This document shows positions 7,383-15,730 of a stretch of 59,788 bases of DNA, in pieces. The notes under the pieces are model-generated. The model had not been told where the DNA came from. It did not search any database and worked only from the letters and a program-made list of their open reading frames with translations. Position 1 is the first letter of the stretch, and every line of letters begins with the position of its first letter. Made by a program: the position numbers and the translations under genes. The stretch spans positions 1-59,788 of the forward strand of contig DAOTEJ010000006.1 in assembly GCA_035454085.1 (NCBI GenBank). Direction: 5' to 3'. This DNA is from DAOTEJ01 sp035454085 (GTDB lineage Bacteria > Pseudomonadota > Gammaproteobacteria > Burkholderiales > Burkholderiaceae_F).

Positions 7383-8903
7383 TCAGGCGGGTTCCAGGGT
7401 GCAGGCGGGGTCGCGCGCGACGCGCTCGCGGGCGAACTCGAGCTCGCTGGCGAACTGCGCGTGGACGCGATAGAGCGGCTCGCCCGCGCGCACGGTGGCA
7501 CCCGCCGGCACGAGCAGATCCACACCGGCGCCGGGCGCCTTCGGGGCGCCGGCCAGGCGCGCGATGTGTGCGATGCGCTGGTTGTCGTAGGCGGCGAGCC
7601 GCCCCGCGACCGCTGCGCGATGCTCGAAGCTCAGTGGCGCGAGCGGCGGATGCCGCCAGTCGAAGCCGCGGGCACCCTGGGCCGCGATGATGGCCTCCAT
7701 CTTGGCGAGTGCCCGGCCCGAGTCGAGGATGTCGCGCGCGATCGCGTAGCCCTCGCCGCCATGCACATCGGGGTCGAACTCGAGCACGCGGCCCGCGAGC
7801 CGCAGCGCCTTCTGGCGCAGGTCGACGGGTGCGCTGGGGTCGTTGTGCAGCACCGCCATCACGTCGCGCGCTTCGAGACAGGGTCCGATACCCCGGCCGA
7901 TCGGGCCGCCTCCGTCGCTCACCACCACGTCGATCACCAGGCCCAGCTGGCGACCCACCGCCTCGAAGAGCTTCTTCAGTTGCAGGCCGGCCTCGGTGGT
8001 GCGCACCTTGGCGCTCGGGCCCACCGGGATGTCGATCACCAGGTGGGTCGAGCCCGCCGCGAGCTTCTTCGACAGGATCGAGGCCACCATTTGCCCGGGG
8101 CTGTCGATGCCCAGCGGCCGCTCGACCGAGATCAGCACGTCGTCGGCCGGCGACAGGCCCGCGGTGCCGCCCCACACCAGGCAGCCGCGCAGCTCGCGCA
8201 CGATGGCCTGCATGCGCTCGACGCCGAGTTCCACGTCGGCCAGCACCGCCATGGTGTCGGCCGTGCCCGCGGGCGAGGTGATCGCGCGGCTCGAGGTCTT
8301 GGGCATCAGCATGCCGTGCGCGGCGACGATGGGCACCACCAGCATCGAGGTGCGGTTGCCGGGGATGCCGCCGACGCAGTGCTTGTCGGCCACGGGCGTC
8401 TCGCGCCAGTCGAGGCGGCGGCCGGCCGCGACCATCGCCTCGGTGAGTGCGAGCACCTCGTCGCGCTCGAGCTCGGTCTGCGCGGTGGCGGTGATGAAGG
8501 CGGCGAGCTCGATCTTGCTGTAGCGGTGCTCGGCGATGTCGCGCACCAGCGCAAACCAGTCGGCGCGTGGCAGCACTTCGCCGCGCAGCTTGGTGCGCAG
8601 GGCGGCGATCGATTCGGGTGGCTCGGCCAGAGCGATCTGGATCGGCGCGCCCGGCGCCGCGCCGAGTTCGGTCCAGGCCTCCTCGGACAGCCCGAGCTCG
8701 CGCTCGCCCACGATGCGCTCGTCGTCGACGATGTTGATGGTCGCGAGCAGCCGCCTTCCGTTGGCGCGCACCTCGACCTTGGACAGGGCCAGGAAGCCCT
8801 CGGTGCGGTAGAGCGGGCAGGCGCGGTGCAGGTAGGCGACGTACTCGCGCCAGGTGTCGATCCCCACCCGCCGGGCACTGAGCGAGCGGGTCTCAGCAGT
8901 CAT
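7383..8903 (-). CDS. AMP phosphorylase / thymidine phosphorylase family protein
   Basis: At 506 residues this is the long form of the pyrimidine phosphorylase family, matching archaeal AMP phosphorylase (about 503) rather than DeoA (about 440). It has the extra N-terminal domain (about 1-90), KHCVGGIPGNRT at 174-185 and KTSSRAITSPAGTADTM at 202-218, which bind phosphate and sugar in this family. Archaeal AMP phosphorylase turns nucleoside 5'-monophosphates plus phosphate into base plus ribose-1,5-bisphosphate. Many proteobacterial genomes label this gene putative thymidine phosphorylase. It overlaps the upstream beta-CASP gene by 11 bases and precedes the PRPP synthase-like gene by nine, so the three are co-transcribed. 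NMP phosphorolysis is the favoured role; plain nucleoside phosphorolysis is the alternative. Confidence 0.75.
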   Translation of the reverse strand: MTAETRSLSARRVGIDTWREYVAYLHRACPLYRTEGFLALSKVEVRANGRRLLATINIVDDERIVGERELGLSEEAWTELGAAPGAPIQIALAEPPESIAALRTKLRGEVLPRADWFALVRDIAEHRYSKIELAAFITATAQTELERDEVLALTEAMVAAGRRLDWRETPVADKHCVGGIPGNRTSMLVVPIVAAHGMLMPKTSSRAITSPAGTADTMAVLADVELGVERMQAIVRELRGCLVWGGTAGLSPADDVLISVERPLGIDSPGQMVASILSKKLAAGSTHLVIDIPVGPSAKVRTTEAGLQLKKLFEAVGRQLGLVIDVVVSDGGGPIGRGIGPCLEARDVMAVLHNDPSAPVDLRQKALRLAGRVLEFDPDVHGGEGYAIARDILDSGRALAKMEAIIAAQGARGFDWRHPPLAPLSFEHRAAVAGRLAAYDNQRIAHIARLAGAPKAPGAGVDLLVPAGATVRAGEPLYRVHAQFASELEFARERVARDPACTLEPA

Positions 8904-10302
8904 AGCTGCGCTGCGCCTCGGCGATCACGGGTTGCCAGCGCAGCTCGCGCGTGGCGCGGTCCGCCAGCGCGCTCGCGGCGGCGGGCTCTCCGTGGACCAC
9001 GAAGACGTGGCCCGGCTCCTTGTCAAAGCCGCGCAGCCATTCGAGCAGGCTGTCCTGCCCGGCGTGCGCCGAGAGGCCGCCCAGGGTGTGCACGCTGGCG
9101 CGCACCGGAATGTCTTCGCCGAACAGGCGCACCGTCTTGGCGCCGTCGACGATGCGGCGGCCCAAGGTGCCCACCACCTGAAAGCCGGTGAACAGGATTC
9201 CGCACTCGCGCCGGGCCAGGTGATGGCGCAGGTGGTGGCGGATCCGTCCGGCCTCGCACATGCCGCTGGCGGCGATGATCAGGGCGCCGCCGCGCACCGA
9301 GTTGAGGAAGATGCTGTCGTCCACGCTCTCGGTGTAGCGCAGCGCGAAGGGCAGCCTGCGCGCACGCTCGGCGGCGCAGAACTCGTGGGCCAGGGTGTCG
9401 AGCGACTCGAGGTGGCGGAAGGTCACCTCGCTCGCGGCCCGCGCCAGCGGCGAGTCCACGAACACGAGCGGCGCGTCGATGCGCCCGGCGCGCGCCAGCC
9501 GGTAGAGCAGTACCAGGAACTCCTGGGTCCGGCCGAGCGCGAAGGCCGGGGCGATCACGTTGCCGCGGCGCACGTGCAGCACCTCGTGCAGCGTGCGCAC
9601 CAGCTCTTCCTCGGTCTCGGCGATCGGGCGGTGGTTGCGGTCGCCGTAGGTCGACTCGACCACCAGCACATCGGCTTCGGCGATGTTGGTGCGATCGCGC
9701 ACCAGCAGCGGCGAGGCCTCGCCCAGGTCGCCCGAGACCACCAGGCGTCGCGTGCGGCCGGCGTCGCGCAGCTCGATCTCGAGGATGGCCGCGCCGACGA
9801 TGTGCGCCGCGTTGCGAAAGCAGACCTTCACCTCGGGGTGCGGCCGCAAGGGCACGTCGTAGGGCACGCCGTTGACGCGGGTGAGCATGCGCTCCACGTC
9901 ATCGGTCGAGTAGAGCGGTTCGCGCTGCTCTTCGGGGCGCCCCCGGCCCGCGCGCTCGCGTTCCTGGCGGGCGTGCTCGCGCCGGGCCTGGATGTGGGCG
10001 CTGTCCTTGAGCATCGGCCCGAGCAGGTCGGCCGTGGGCTTGGTGCAGTAGATGTCCGGGCCGTGTGGCGCGAAGCGAGGGAGCAGGCCGCTGTGGTCGA
10101 TGTGAGCGTGCGTGAGCAGCACGAAGTCGAGCCGCCCGAGGTCGGTGGCCAGCGCGCGGCGGTTGCGCGCATAGGCCGTGTCGCGCCCCCGTGCCCCGCC
10201 CTGGAACATGCCGCAGTCCACCAGGAAGCGGGCGTGTTCGGTCTGCACCAGCAGGCACGAGCCGGTGACCTCGCCGGCCGCTCCAAGAAAACGCAGCTTC
10301 AT
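8893..10302 (-). CDS. Beta-CASP metallo-beta-lactamase RNA-processing-type exonuclease
   Basis: A 469-residue metallo-beta-lactamase of the RNA-specificity (beta-CASP) group. The zinc motif THAHIDH has H65, H67, D69 and H70; further motifs are SGDLG, VESTYGDR, IAPAFALGRTQE, ASGMCEAGRI and a C-terminal VHGE. Relatives are RNA endo/exonucleases of the Ysh1/CPSF type. The ATG at 10302 begins directly at MKLRFLGAAGEVTGS; a GTG six codons earlier is the alternative. It heads an operon with the phosphorylase and PRPP synthase-like genes, so the context suggests RNA decay feeding nucleotides into phosphorolysis. That link is inference. Confidence 0.8.
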   Translation of the reverse strand: MKLRFLGAAGEVTGSCLLVQTEHARFLVDCGMFQGGARGRDTAYARNRRALATDLGRLDFVLLTHAHIDHSGLLPRFAPHGPDIYCTKPTADLLGPMLKDSAHIQARREHARQERERAGRGRPEEQREPLYSTDDVERMLTRVNGVPYDVPLRPHPEVKVCFRNAAHIVGAAILEIELRDAGRTRRLVVSGDLGEASPLLVRDRTNIAEADVLVVESTYGDRNHRPIAETEEELVRTLHEVLHVRRGNVIAPAFALGRTQEFLVLLYRLARAGRIDAPLVFVDSPLARAASEVTFRHLESLDTLAHEFCAAERARRLPFALRYTESVDDSIFLNSVRGGALIIAASGMCEAGRIRHHLRHHLARRECGILFTGFQVVGTLGRRIVDGAKTVRLFGEDIPVRASVHTLGGLSAHAGQDSLLEWLRGFDKEPGHVFVVHGEPAAASALADRATRELRWQPVIAEAQRSYDC

Positions 10303-10381
10303 GATCGGTCCGCCGCTCACTCACCTGCCATGGTGCACGCGGCGGCCGGGCATGACTTGCCCGGGCGCAAGGCTGTTTCGT

Positions 10382-10966
10382 TCAGGCCAGGGCCCAGCGC
10401 GAGTGGCGGGGCAGGGCGGTCTGCAGGAACGCCATCTGGTCGGTCAGGATGCGCCGGTTGCTGAGGATGAAGCCCTCGTTGCGGCACACCGCGTAGGGCA
10501 CGTAGAGCAGGGGCATGTGCGCCTCTTCGGGCGTGCGGCTGCCCTTGCGCGTGTTGCACGAGCGGCAGGCCGTCACCACGTTGGTCCAGAGATGGCGGCC
10601 GCCGCGCGACAGGGGCACGATGTGCTCCACCGTGAGCTCGCGCTCGTCGGCGTGCCATCCGCAGTAGGCGCAGGTGTGGCGGTCGCGCGCGAAGAGGCGG
10701 TGCTTGTTCAGGCCGACGTGGTGCAGCCCCGCCGGCAGGCGCTGGCGGCCCCGGATCATGACGATGGAACTGGTGAGGAACTCGGATCGGCGACCCGTTG
10801 TCTCCTGGGTGCCGCCGCTCATGCTGAACAGGTGCTCGCCCAGGTCGGTGAGTACCTTGCCCGAGGCGTAATAGCGTGCCGCGCGGAACAACTGTGCCCA
10901 GCGCACGGGTTGTCCGTGAGCATCGATGATCAGGATGCGGGGCGCAGCGTCTGAAGGCGCGAACAT
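10382..10966 (-). CDS. HNH endonuclease family protein
   Basis: A 194-residue protein with an HNH core: CAYC (99-102), LTVEHIVPLSRGG with H115, WTNVVTACRSCN with N129 and the CxxC pair C134/C137. This is the zinc-stabilised McrA-like HNH layout. The first 75 residues (ILIIDAHGQPVRW...) are typical of a widespread chromosomal HNH protein not tied to restriction or homing. No methyltransferase or phage gene is near it, so a housekeeping or DNA-repair role is as likely as defence. The ATG has no strong ribosome site. The product name is safe; the biological role is unknown. Confidence 0.75.
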   Translation of the reverse strand: MFAPSDAAPRILIIDAHGQPVRWAQLFRAARYYASGKVLTDLGEHLFSMSGGTQETTGRRSEFLTSSIVMIRGRQRLPAGLHHVGLNKHRLFARDRHTCAYCGWHADERELTVEHIVPLSRGGRHLWTNVVTACRSCNTRKGSRTPEEAHMPLLYVPYAVCRNEGFILSNRRILTDQMAFLQTALPRHSRWALA

Positions 10967-11021
10967 GACCCGCGCATTGTGTGCCAGGGCGCGGGCCGCG
11001 GCAATGGTGCCGCTGCCGCGC

Positions 11022-11312
11022 CTAGCGCGTGGCGCAGATCCAGTCTTCCGTGTAGGGGTGCTGTTCGCCCTGGCAGCTGATCACGACCAGGCGCGGCCCG
11101 TCGGGCGCGCGGCACACCCCGAGCCGGCCGAAGAGCCCGACGTCGCGGTGGCGCAGCAGGTCGCCCTCGCGCAGTCCGCAGCGCGCCAGGTTGCGCAGCG
11201 CGGCCAGCACCGCGCGATCGCGGGCGATCGCATCGAGCTTCTGATCGAGGGAGAGGCCCTGCGCGCAGGCAGGCAGGTCGGTGGCCACGGGGATCGGAGG
11301 CAGCTGAGGCAT
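11022..11312 (-). CDS. Hypothetical protein, 96 residues
   Basis: A small soluble protein starting MPQLPPIPVATDLPACAQGLSLDQKL and ending EDWICATR. It has four cysteines and no signal peptide or membrane helix, and I do not recognise a domain. The ATG at 11312 was preferred over an upstream in-frame ATG at 11366 because the extra 18 residues look random. It sits between the HNH gene and two lipoprotein genes on the same strand, with gaps of more than 50 bases on both sides, so operon membership is unclear. Confidence 0.5.
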   Translation of the reverse strand: MPQLPPIPVATDLPACAQGLSLDQKLDAIARDRAVLAALRNLARCGLREGDLLRHRDVGLFGRLGVCRAPDGPRLVVISCQGEQHPYTEDWICATR

Positions 11313-11391
11313 GCCGCATTGTCCGTGGAGCCTGGCGAGGCACCCATCGGAAGTTTCCCGCCGCACGGGGCAACCCCGCGCGGGGGAACCC

Positions 11392-11889
11392 TCAGCGCCG
11401 GTCGCCGCCGCCCAGCGTCCAGGGGTCCAGACCGCCGCCGGTGCGGGTGACCACGCCGCCCGTATCGAAGTACACCCACATGGCCGACGGGAAGACGTTG
11501 TCGCGCAGGTAGCGGTACATGTACGAGGTCTCGTTGGTGAGCGCGAAGGCGGGGCGGTCGGCGGGCGGGCCGAACAGTCGCTCGATGTCGGCGCGGGACT
11601 GCTGGCCGGGCCGGATCTTCGCGAACTGCTCGTCGGTGAGCATCTGCGCCGCGCTGATCGCGCGACCTTGCTCGTCGAACTGGATGGCCCAGGCCTCGTA
11701 GCCCCAGGGTTGCTGCGAATACAGCAGGCGCGGTCCCACGCCCGGCGTCACCGAGCGCGAGGTGGGCGAGCCCACGGTCTTGAGTACCTCGGGCTCGGGC
11801 GTGCCGGGCTTGACGCCGGCCGGCGTGGCACAGGCCGCGAGCCCCGCACAGACGCCGAGCGCCGCCAGCAGCGCGAGGGCGCGCTTCAC
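11392..11889 (-). CDS. BamE-like (SmpA/OmlA fold) outer-membrane lipoprotein, putative
   Basis: A 165-residue lipoprotein. The signal peptide KRALALLAALGVCAGLAAC ends in a LAAC lipobox. The body contains two SmpA/BamE-like segments: PGTPEPEVLKTVGSPTSRS and IRPGQQSRADIERLFGPP, in the style G-x-s-r-x-d-V-x-x-x-x-G-x-P. True BamE is shorter (about 110), so this is a duplicated-motif relative rather than a confident BamE. GTG at 11889 overlaps the stop of the upstream lipoprotein gene (GTGA), showing tight translational coupling. A role in the outer membrane or envelope is inferred from the lipobox and fold. Confidence 0.6.
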   Translation of the reverse strand: MKRALALLAALGVCAGLAACATPAGVKPGTPEPEVLKTVGSPTSRSVTPGVGPRLLYSQQPWGYEAWAIQFDEQGRAISAAQMLTDEQFAKIRPGQQSRADIERLFGPPADRPAFALTNETSYMYRYLRDNVFPSAMWVYFDTGGVVTRTGGGLDPWTLGGGDRR

Positions 11890-12095
11890 GGTGCGCTCCC
11901 CGGCGTGCTGGCCGGCGTGCCGCGCAGCGTGGGTGGGTTCACCCACAGCACGGTCTTGGTGTTGAGGCGCGCGTCCTGCTCGACCCGCGCGATGTGCTTG
12001 CCGTCGAGCGCGGCAGCAGTGCTCGCGCCGGAACCGGCACACCCGGTCAGGACGGCCGCGCACGGGATGGCGACCAAGACAGACATCGGCTTCAT
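11886..12095 (-). CDS. Small lipoprotein, 69 residues
   Basis: The N-terminus MKPMSVLVAIPCAAVLTGC is a lipoprotein signal with an LTGC lipobox. The mature part is about 50 residues (AGSGASTAAALDGKHIARVEQDARLN...TPGSAP) with no domain I recognise. GGAGG lies seven bases before the ATG at 12095, which decides against the upstream in-frame ATG at 12125. Its stop overlaps the GTG start of the BamE-like lipoprotein gene, so the two are made together and may act together. Confidence 0.65.
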   Translation of the reverse strand: MKPMSVLVAIPCAAVLTGCAGSGASTAAALDGKHIARVEQDARLNTKTVLWVNPPTLRGTPASTPGSAP

Positions 12096-12281
12096 GACGG
12101 ACCTCCAAGCATGCATCGCGAGCACGCCACGCCTGTCACTCTAGCGTGCCGCGGGCGTCCCGCGCCGCGGCGCACCCGCCGTGGGCGTGCCGGCGCCGGT
12201 GCGGGGAGCGCACCGCCTTGGGGTGGGGCGCAAGCGCGGGGTCGTTCCCGGGGCCTCGACCGGCCTTGGCACAATGCCCGC

Positions 12282-13472
12282 GTGAAGCTCGCAACCCGGG
12301 TCTTGGTGGTGACCACGGCGATCCAGATCGCCACCGCCGCCGCGGCCCTGACCCTGCCCTCGGTGGCGCCGCTGGTGGCGGCGGACCTGGCGCTGCCGCC
12401 CTCGATGGTGGGCAGCTACATCTCCTTGCTCTATGTCGGCGCCGCGCTCGCCGCGCTGCTCGGCGGTGGCCTGGTGCGCCGCGTCGGCGCCCTGCGGCTG
12501 TCGCAGTGGTGCCTCGCGCTCGCCGCCCTGGGGCTGGCGACCGGGCAGTGGGCGACGGTGCCGCTGGTGGCCCTGGCGGCGGTGGTGATCGGCCTGGGCT
12601 ACGGTCCGGTCACGCCGGCCTCGAGCGAACTGCTCGCGCGCACCACCGACCCGCGCCGCATGGGACTGGTGTTCTCGATCAAGCAGACCGGCGTGCCCGC
12701 AGGCACCGCGCTGGCCGGGCTGGTCGTGCCTGCGCTGGCCCTGTGGCTGGGCTGGCGTGGCGCCGCGCTGGTGATCGCCCTGGCCTGCCTGCTCGTGGCC
12801 TGGGCTGCCCAGCCGCTGCGCGCCCGCCTCGACGCCGAGCGCGAGCGCGACGCGCCGCTGAACTTCACCGCGGCCCGCCGCGCCTTGCGGGTGGTGGCGC
12901 GCACGCCCGGGCTGCGCGTGCTGGCCGCGGTGTCCTTCGTCTACGCGGCGATGCAGATGTGCGTGTCGAGCTTCATGGTGGCCTATCTGGTCGAGGAGCC
13001 GGGCCTGCCCCTGGTGCTCGCCGGGCTGGGTCTGACGGTGGCCAACCTGGCCGGCGTGGCGGGCCGCATCGTGTGGGGCGTCGCGGCCGACCGTCTGCAA
13101 AGGCCGCGCGCCCTGCTGGCCCTGCTGGGCGGCGCGATGGCGCTGGGCAGCCTCGCCGCGGCGGGCGTGACGGCCAACTGGCCGCTGGCCGCGGTGCTCG
13201 CGGTGTGCGGCGTGCTGGGGGCCACCGCGATCGGCTGGAACGGCGTGTACCTGGCCGAGGTCGCGCGCGTGGCGCGTCCCGGCGAGGCGGGCCTGGCGAC
13301 CGGCGGCTGCCTGTTCTTCACCTTCGGCGGCGTGGTGCTGGGGCCGTGGCTGTTCGGCGTGGCCGAACGCGCTGCCGGCAGCTACGTGCCGAGCTTCGTC
13401 GGCGCCGCCCTGGTGTGCGCGGCCACCGGCCTGTGGCTGGCGCTCAGCCGTCCACCGGCGGATAGGGGTTGA
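12282..13472 (+). CDS. MFS transporter
   Basis: A 396-residue, 12-helix major facilitator. Between helices 2 and 3 is a modified motif A (GGLVRRVGALR), and GLGYGPVTPASSELL is typical of the CynX/NimT-like and YbfB-like groups of small-molecule carriers. The middle loop (about 180-205) is charged. The GTG start begins just before helix 1 (TRVLVVTTAIQIATAAAALTLP). The substrate cannot be predicted. Its 3' end overlaps the convergent small gene on the minus strand by 29 bases. Confidence 0.75.
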   Translation: MKLATRVLVVTTAIQIATAAAALTLPSVAPLVAADLALPPSMVGSYISLLYVGAALAALLGGGLVRRVGALRLSQWCLALAALGLATGQWATVPLVALAAVVIGLGYGPVTPASSELLARTTDPRRMGLVFSIKQTGVPAGTALAGLVVPALALWLGWRGAALVIALACLLVAWAAQPLRARLDAERERDAPLNFTAARRALRVVARTPGLRVLAAVSFVYAAMQMCVSSFMVAYLVEEPGLPLVLAGLGLTVANLAGVAGRIVWGVAADRLQRPRALLALLGGAMALGSLAAAGVTANWPLAAVLAVCGVLGATAIGWNGVYLAEVARVARPGEAGLATGGCLFFTFGGVVLGPWLFGVAERAAGSYVPSFVGAALVCAATGLWLALSRPPADRG

Positions 13473-13683
13473 CCAGTTCGTCGACCAGCAGGTGCAGGGC
13501 GGCGCGCACCTGATCCTCGGAGCAGCCCATGAGCACGGCGTCCTCGAGCGCGTCCTGCGCGATCTGGCGCAGCTCGCGGTAGTTCTCGTTGAGCACCTTG
13601 ATCTTCTCGATGCAGGCCACGGGCGAGCCATCGGGCTTGCGCCAAAGGGGAGGTGGGACAGAACCGGACTTGGTCGAGGACAT
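13444..13683 (-). CDS. Conserved small betaproteobacterial protein, 79 residues
   Basis: A 79-residue soluble protein starting MSSTKSGSVPPPLWRKPDGSP and rich in acidic helices (VLNENYRELRQIAQDALEDA, then VLMGCSEDQVRAALHLLVDE, ending VNPYPP). I recall similar small proteins of unknown function across Burkholderiales. The ATG at 13683 is back to back with the secreted-protein gene starting at 13736, leaving 52 bases for divergent promoters. No enzymatic motif is visible. Confidence 0.6.
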   Translation of the reverse strand: MSSTKSGSVPPPLWRKPDGSPVACIEKIKVLNENYRELRQIAQDALEDAVLMGCSEDQVRAALHLLVDELVNPYPPVDG

Positions 13684-13735
13684 GGGCTGGGGATCGGAGC
13701 GCGATGGCAGGCCAGGGCGCATTATCCTGCGGGCC

Positions 13736-14098
13736 ATGACAGCGCGCAGCCTTGCCCTTCTTGCCGTCGTTCTGAGCAGCCTGGCCGGAGCGCCCGCCCG
13801 GGCTGCGGAGCGCGGCGAAGGCGCATTCGAGTTCACGCTCGCCGCGGGCGCGATGGAAGAAGTCTGCTTCAGGCTCGCCGCGCACGAGGTCGCGCGCTGG
13901 CGCTTCGTGGCGGACGCGCCCGTGGACTTCAACCTGCACTGGCACGAGGGCAAGACCGTGCACATGCCCGTGCGGCGCGACGCCGCGCGCGACGATGCCG
14001 GGCGCTACGCGGCGCCCCAGGCCGACGACTACTGCCTGATGTGGACGGCGCTCGCCGCGCCGGCGCGCGTGAGCGGCCGGGTCGAGCGCGAGCGCTGA
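13736..14098 (+). CDS. Small secreted protein, 120 residues
   Basis: A clear signal peptide (MTARSLALLAVVLSSLAGAPARA, cut before AERGEG) precedes a 97-residue mature domain with two cysteines (EEVCFRLA and DYCLMWTA) that could form a disulfide. The pattern of alternating strands (ARWRFVADAPVDFNLHW) suggests a small beta-sandwich like periplasmic proteins of emp24/GOLD-like or hydrolase-associated type; I do not recognise a named family. It ends five bases before the CYTH-CHAD gene and probably shares its transcript. Confidence 0.6.
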   Translation: MTARSLALLAVVLSSLAGAPARAAERGEGAFEFTLAAGAMEEVCFRLAAHEVARWRFVADAPVDFNLHWHEGKTVHMPVRRDAARDDAGRYAAPQADDYCLMWTALAAPARVSGRVERER

Positions 14099-14103
14099 GG
14101 CGC

Positions 14104-15594
14104 ATGGGTCGCGAGCTCGAACTCAAGCTCGGCATCGCGGCGCCCGACCTGCCCCTGCTGCGCCGGCGCCTGGCGCGCCTGGGAGCGGCCCGGATCGACG
14201 AGTTGCACGCGATCTACTTCGACACGCTCGACGGGCTGCTGGCGCGCGCCGGCCTGGGGCTGCGCCTGCGGCGCGAGTCCGGCCGCTGGGTGCAGTGCCT
14301 CAAGACGGCAGGCGCGGGCGCGCTCAGCCTGCGCGGTGAATGGGAGGCGCCGGCGCGGATGCGCGCCGGGCAGCCCCAGTTCGACCTGCCTGCCTTAGCC
14401 GGCACACCGCTGGCCGACCTGCTCGCGGCCCGCCCTCGCGCGCGGCTCCTGCCCTGGCTCGAGGTGCGCGTGCGGCGCGAGTCGAGGGAACTCGATTGGG
14501 ACGGCGCGCGCATCGAGCTGGCGCTGGACCTGGGCACGCTGGCGGCGGGCGGCCGCGAGGCCGAGGTGCGTGAACTGGAGCTCGAGGCGCGGTCCGGCCC
14601 GGCGCACTCACTCGTCGCGCTGGCGATGCAATTGGCCGCGCCGGGCGGCCGTGCGCGGCCGCTGGCCCTGCTGCCGCTCGCCGAATCCAAGGCGCAGCGC
14701 GGCGCGCGCCTGCGACACGCGCAGCCGCCCGCGCCCGTGCCCGCGAGCACGGCCGCGGTGCGCGGCAAACTCGGGCCGCGCGTCGCGGCGGACGCTGCCC
14801 TGCGCGGCGTGGTCGGGCGCGCCACGCAGATCCTCGTGGCCAACCTGCAGGCCACGCTGGGAGGCGACGATCCCGAGTCGGTCCATCAAGCGCGCGTGGC
14901 GGTGCGCCGCCTGCGCGCGGCGGTGCGCCTGCTCGACCGCAAGGCGCACTTCCCCCCGAGCCTCGCCGAAGAGCTGCGCTGGCTGGGCGCGCAACTCGGA
15001 CGGGTGCGCGATGCCGAGGTGCTGGCCGAGCGCTGTGCGCGTGCCTGGTCGCGGCAGCCGCGCACCGCGGGAGCGGCCGATGCCGAGGCCTGGAGCGCGC
15101 ACCTTGCGGCGCGGGCGCGCGATGCGCGGCGGCGCTTGCGCGGCCAGCTTGCCGGCGCGCGCACGGCCGGTTTGCTGCTCGCACTGCTGGCCTGGAGTGA
15201 AGCGCCGCCGCAGGGCCAGGCGCGCTTGCAGCGGCTTGCTGCGCGCCGCCTCGATGGCCTGCTCAAGCGCATCGCGCGTGCCGCCGCGGATTGGGCCGGG
15301 GCCAACGCCGTGCAGCGCCATCGGGTGCGCATCCTGGTCAAGCGTCTGCGCTACGGCGTGGACTTGGCCCTGCCCGCGCCGGGCGCGGCGCATTGGCGCG
15401 CGGCGCTGCGCGGGCTGCAAGAGGAACTCGGCGAGCTCAACGACGCCGCAGTGGCGCGCGCCAGCCTGCGTCGCCTGCGCGTGCCCGGGTCGCTGATCGA
15501 ACGCGTCGCCTCGGCCCCCGAGGAGCGCGTGCGTATCGACAGCGCCGGGCGCGACCTCGCGCAGTGGCTGGCTCTGCGTCCACCCTGGCGCTGA
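14104..15594 (+). CDS. CYTH and CHAD domain protein, putative inorganic triphosphatase
   Basis: A 496-residue fusion. The N-terminal CYTH domain (1-205) starts with ELELK, the ExExK signature (E4, E6, K8) of triphosphate tunnel enzymes, and continues with YFDTLDGLLARAGLGLRLR. The C-terminal CHAD domain (about 230-490) is helical and histidine/arginine-rich, with SVHQARVAVRRLRAAVRLL and the late repeat HRVRILVKRLRYGVDL, both polyphosphate-binding patterns. The layout equals E. coli YgiF, which hydrolyses inorganic triphosphate. A role in polyphosphate metabolism is likely but not shown. The ATG follows the secreted-protein stop by five bases. Confidence 0.82.
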   Translation: MGRELELKLGIAAPDLPLLRRRLARLGAARIDELHAIYFDTLDGLLARAGLGLRLRRESGRWVQCLKTAGAGALSLRGEWEAPARMRAGQPQFDLPALAGTPLADLLAARPRARLLPWLEVRVRRESRELDWDGARIELALDLGTLAAGGREAEVRELELEARSGPAHSLVALAMQLAAPGGRARPLALLPLAESKAQRGARLRHAQPPAPVPASTAAVRGKLGPRVAADAALRGVVGRATQILVANLQATLGGDDPESVHQARVAVRRLRAAVRLLDRKAHFPPSLAEELRWLGAQLGRVRDAEVLAERCARAWSRQPRTAGAADAEAWSAHLAARARDARRRLRGQLAGARTAGLLLALLAWSEAPPQGQARLQRLAARRLDGLLKRIARAAADWAGANAVQRHRVRILVKRLRYGVDLALPAPGAAHWRAALRGLQEELGELNDAAVARASLRRLRVPGSLIERVASAPEERVRIDSAGRDLAQWLALRPPWR

Positions 15595-15674
15595 ACCCGC
15601 CCCGTCGCGAGCCTGGCGACGGCGGGCTCGCGCGGGCGCCGTGTGAGCCGGGTCACGCAGCCGGGCGCATGTCC

Positions 15675-15703
15675 TTGAACTGATACCCCCTGGGGTATAT
15701 GTT
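15675..15703 (+). promoter_or_regulatory. Promoter with CsoR-type operator in the spacer (RND operon)
   Basis: TTGAAC (15675-15680) and TATGTT (15698-15703) are spaced by exactly 17 bases, each matching sigma-70 consensus at four positions. The spacer contains ATACCCCCTGGGGTAT (15683-15698), two perfect 7-base arms around a 2-base centre. This is the operator style of CsoR/CstR/RcnR-family repressors (ATACCCC-N-GGGGTAT). A CsoR-family gene closes the operon at 20297-20617, so autoregulation is strongly suggested. Binding here would block RNA polymerase directly. Confidence 0.8.
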
Positions 15704-15730
15704 CCTGGCTGTCTCCTTACGTTGGCAGCC

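Noticed and set aside
6516..9191. An 891-codon plus-strand open frame opposite the PRPP synthase-like and phosphorylase genes
   Set aside because: Composition is typical of an antisense shadow, and the minus-strand genes carry clear catalytic motifs.
10382..10966. HNH gene as part of a restriction or homing element
   Set aside because: No methyltransferase, intron or phage gene accompanies it; this HNH type is common as an isolated chromosomal gene.
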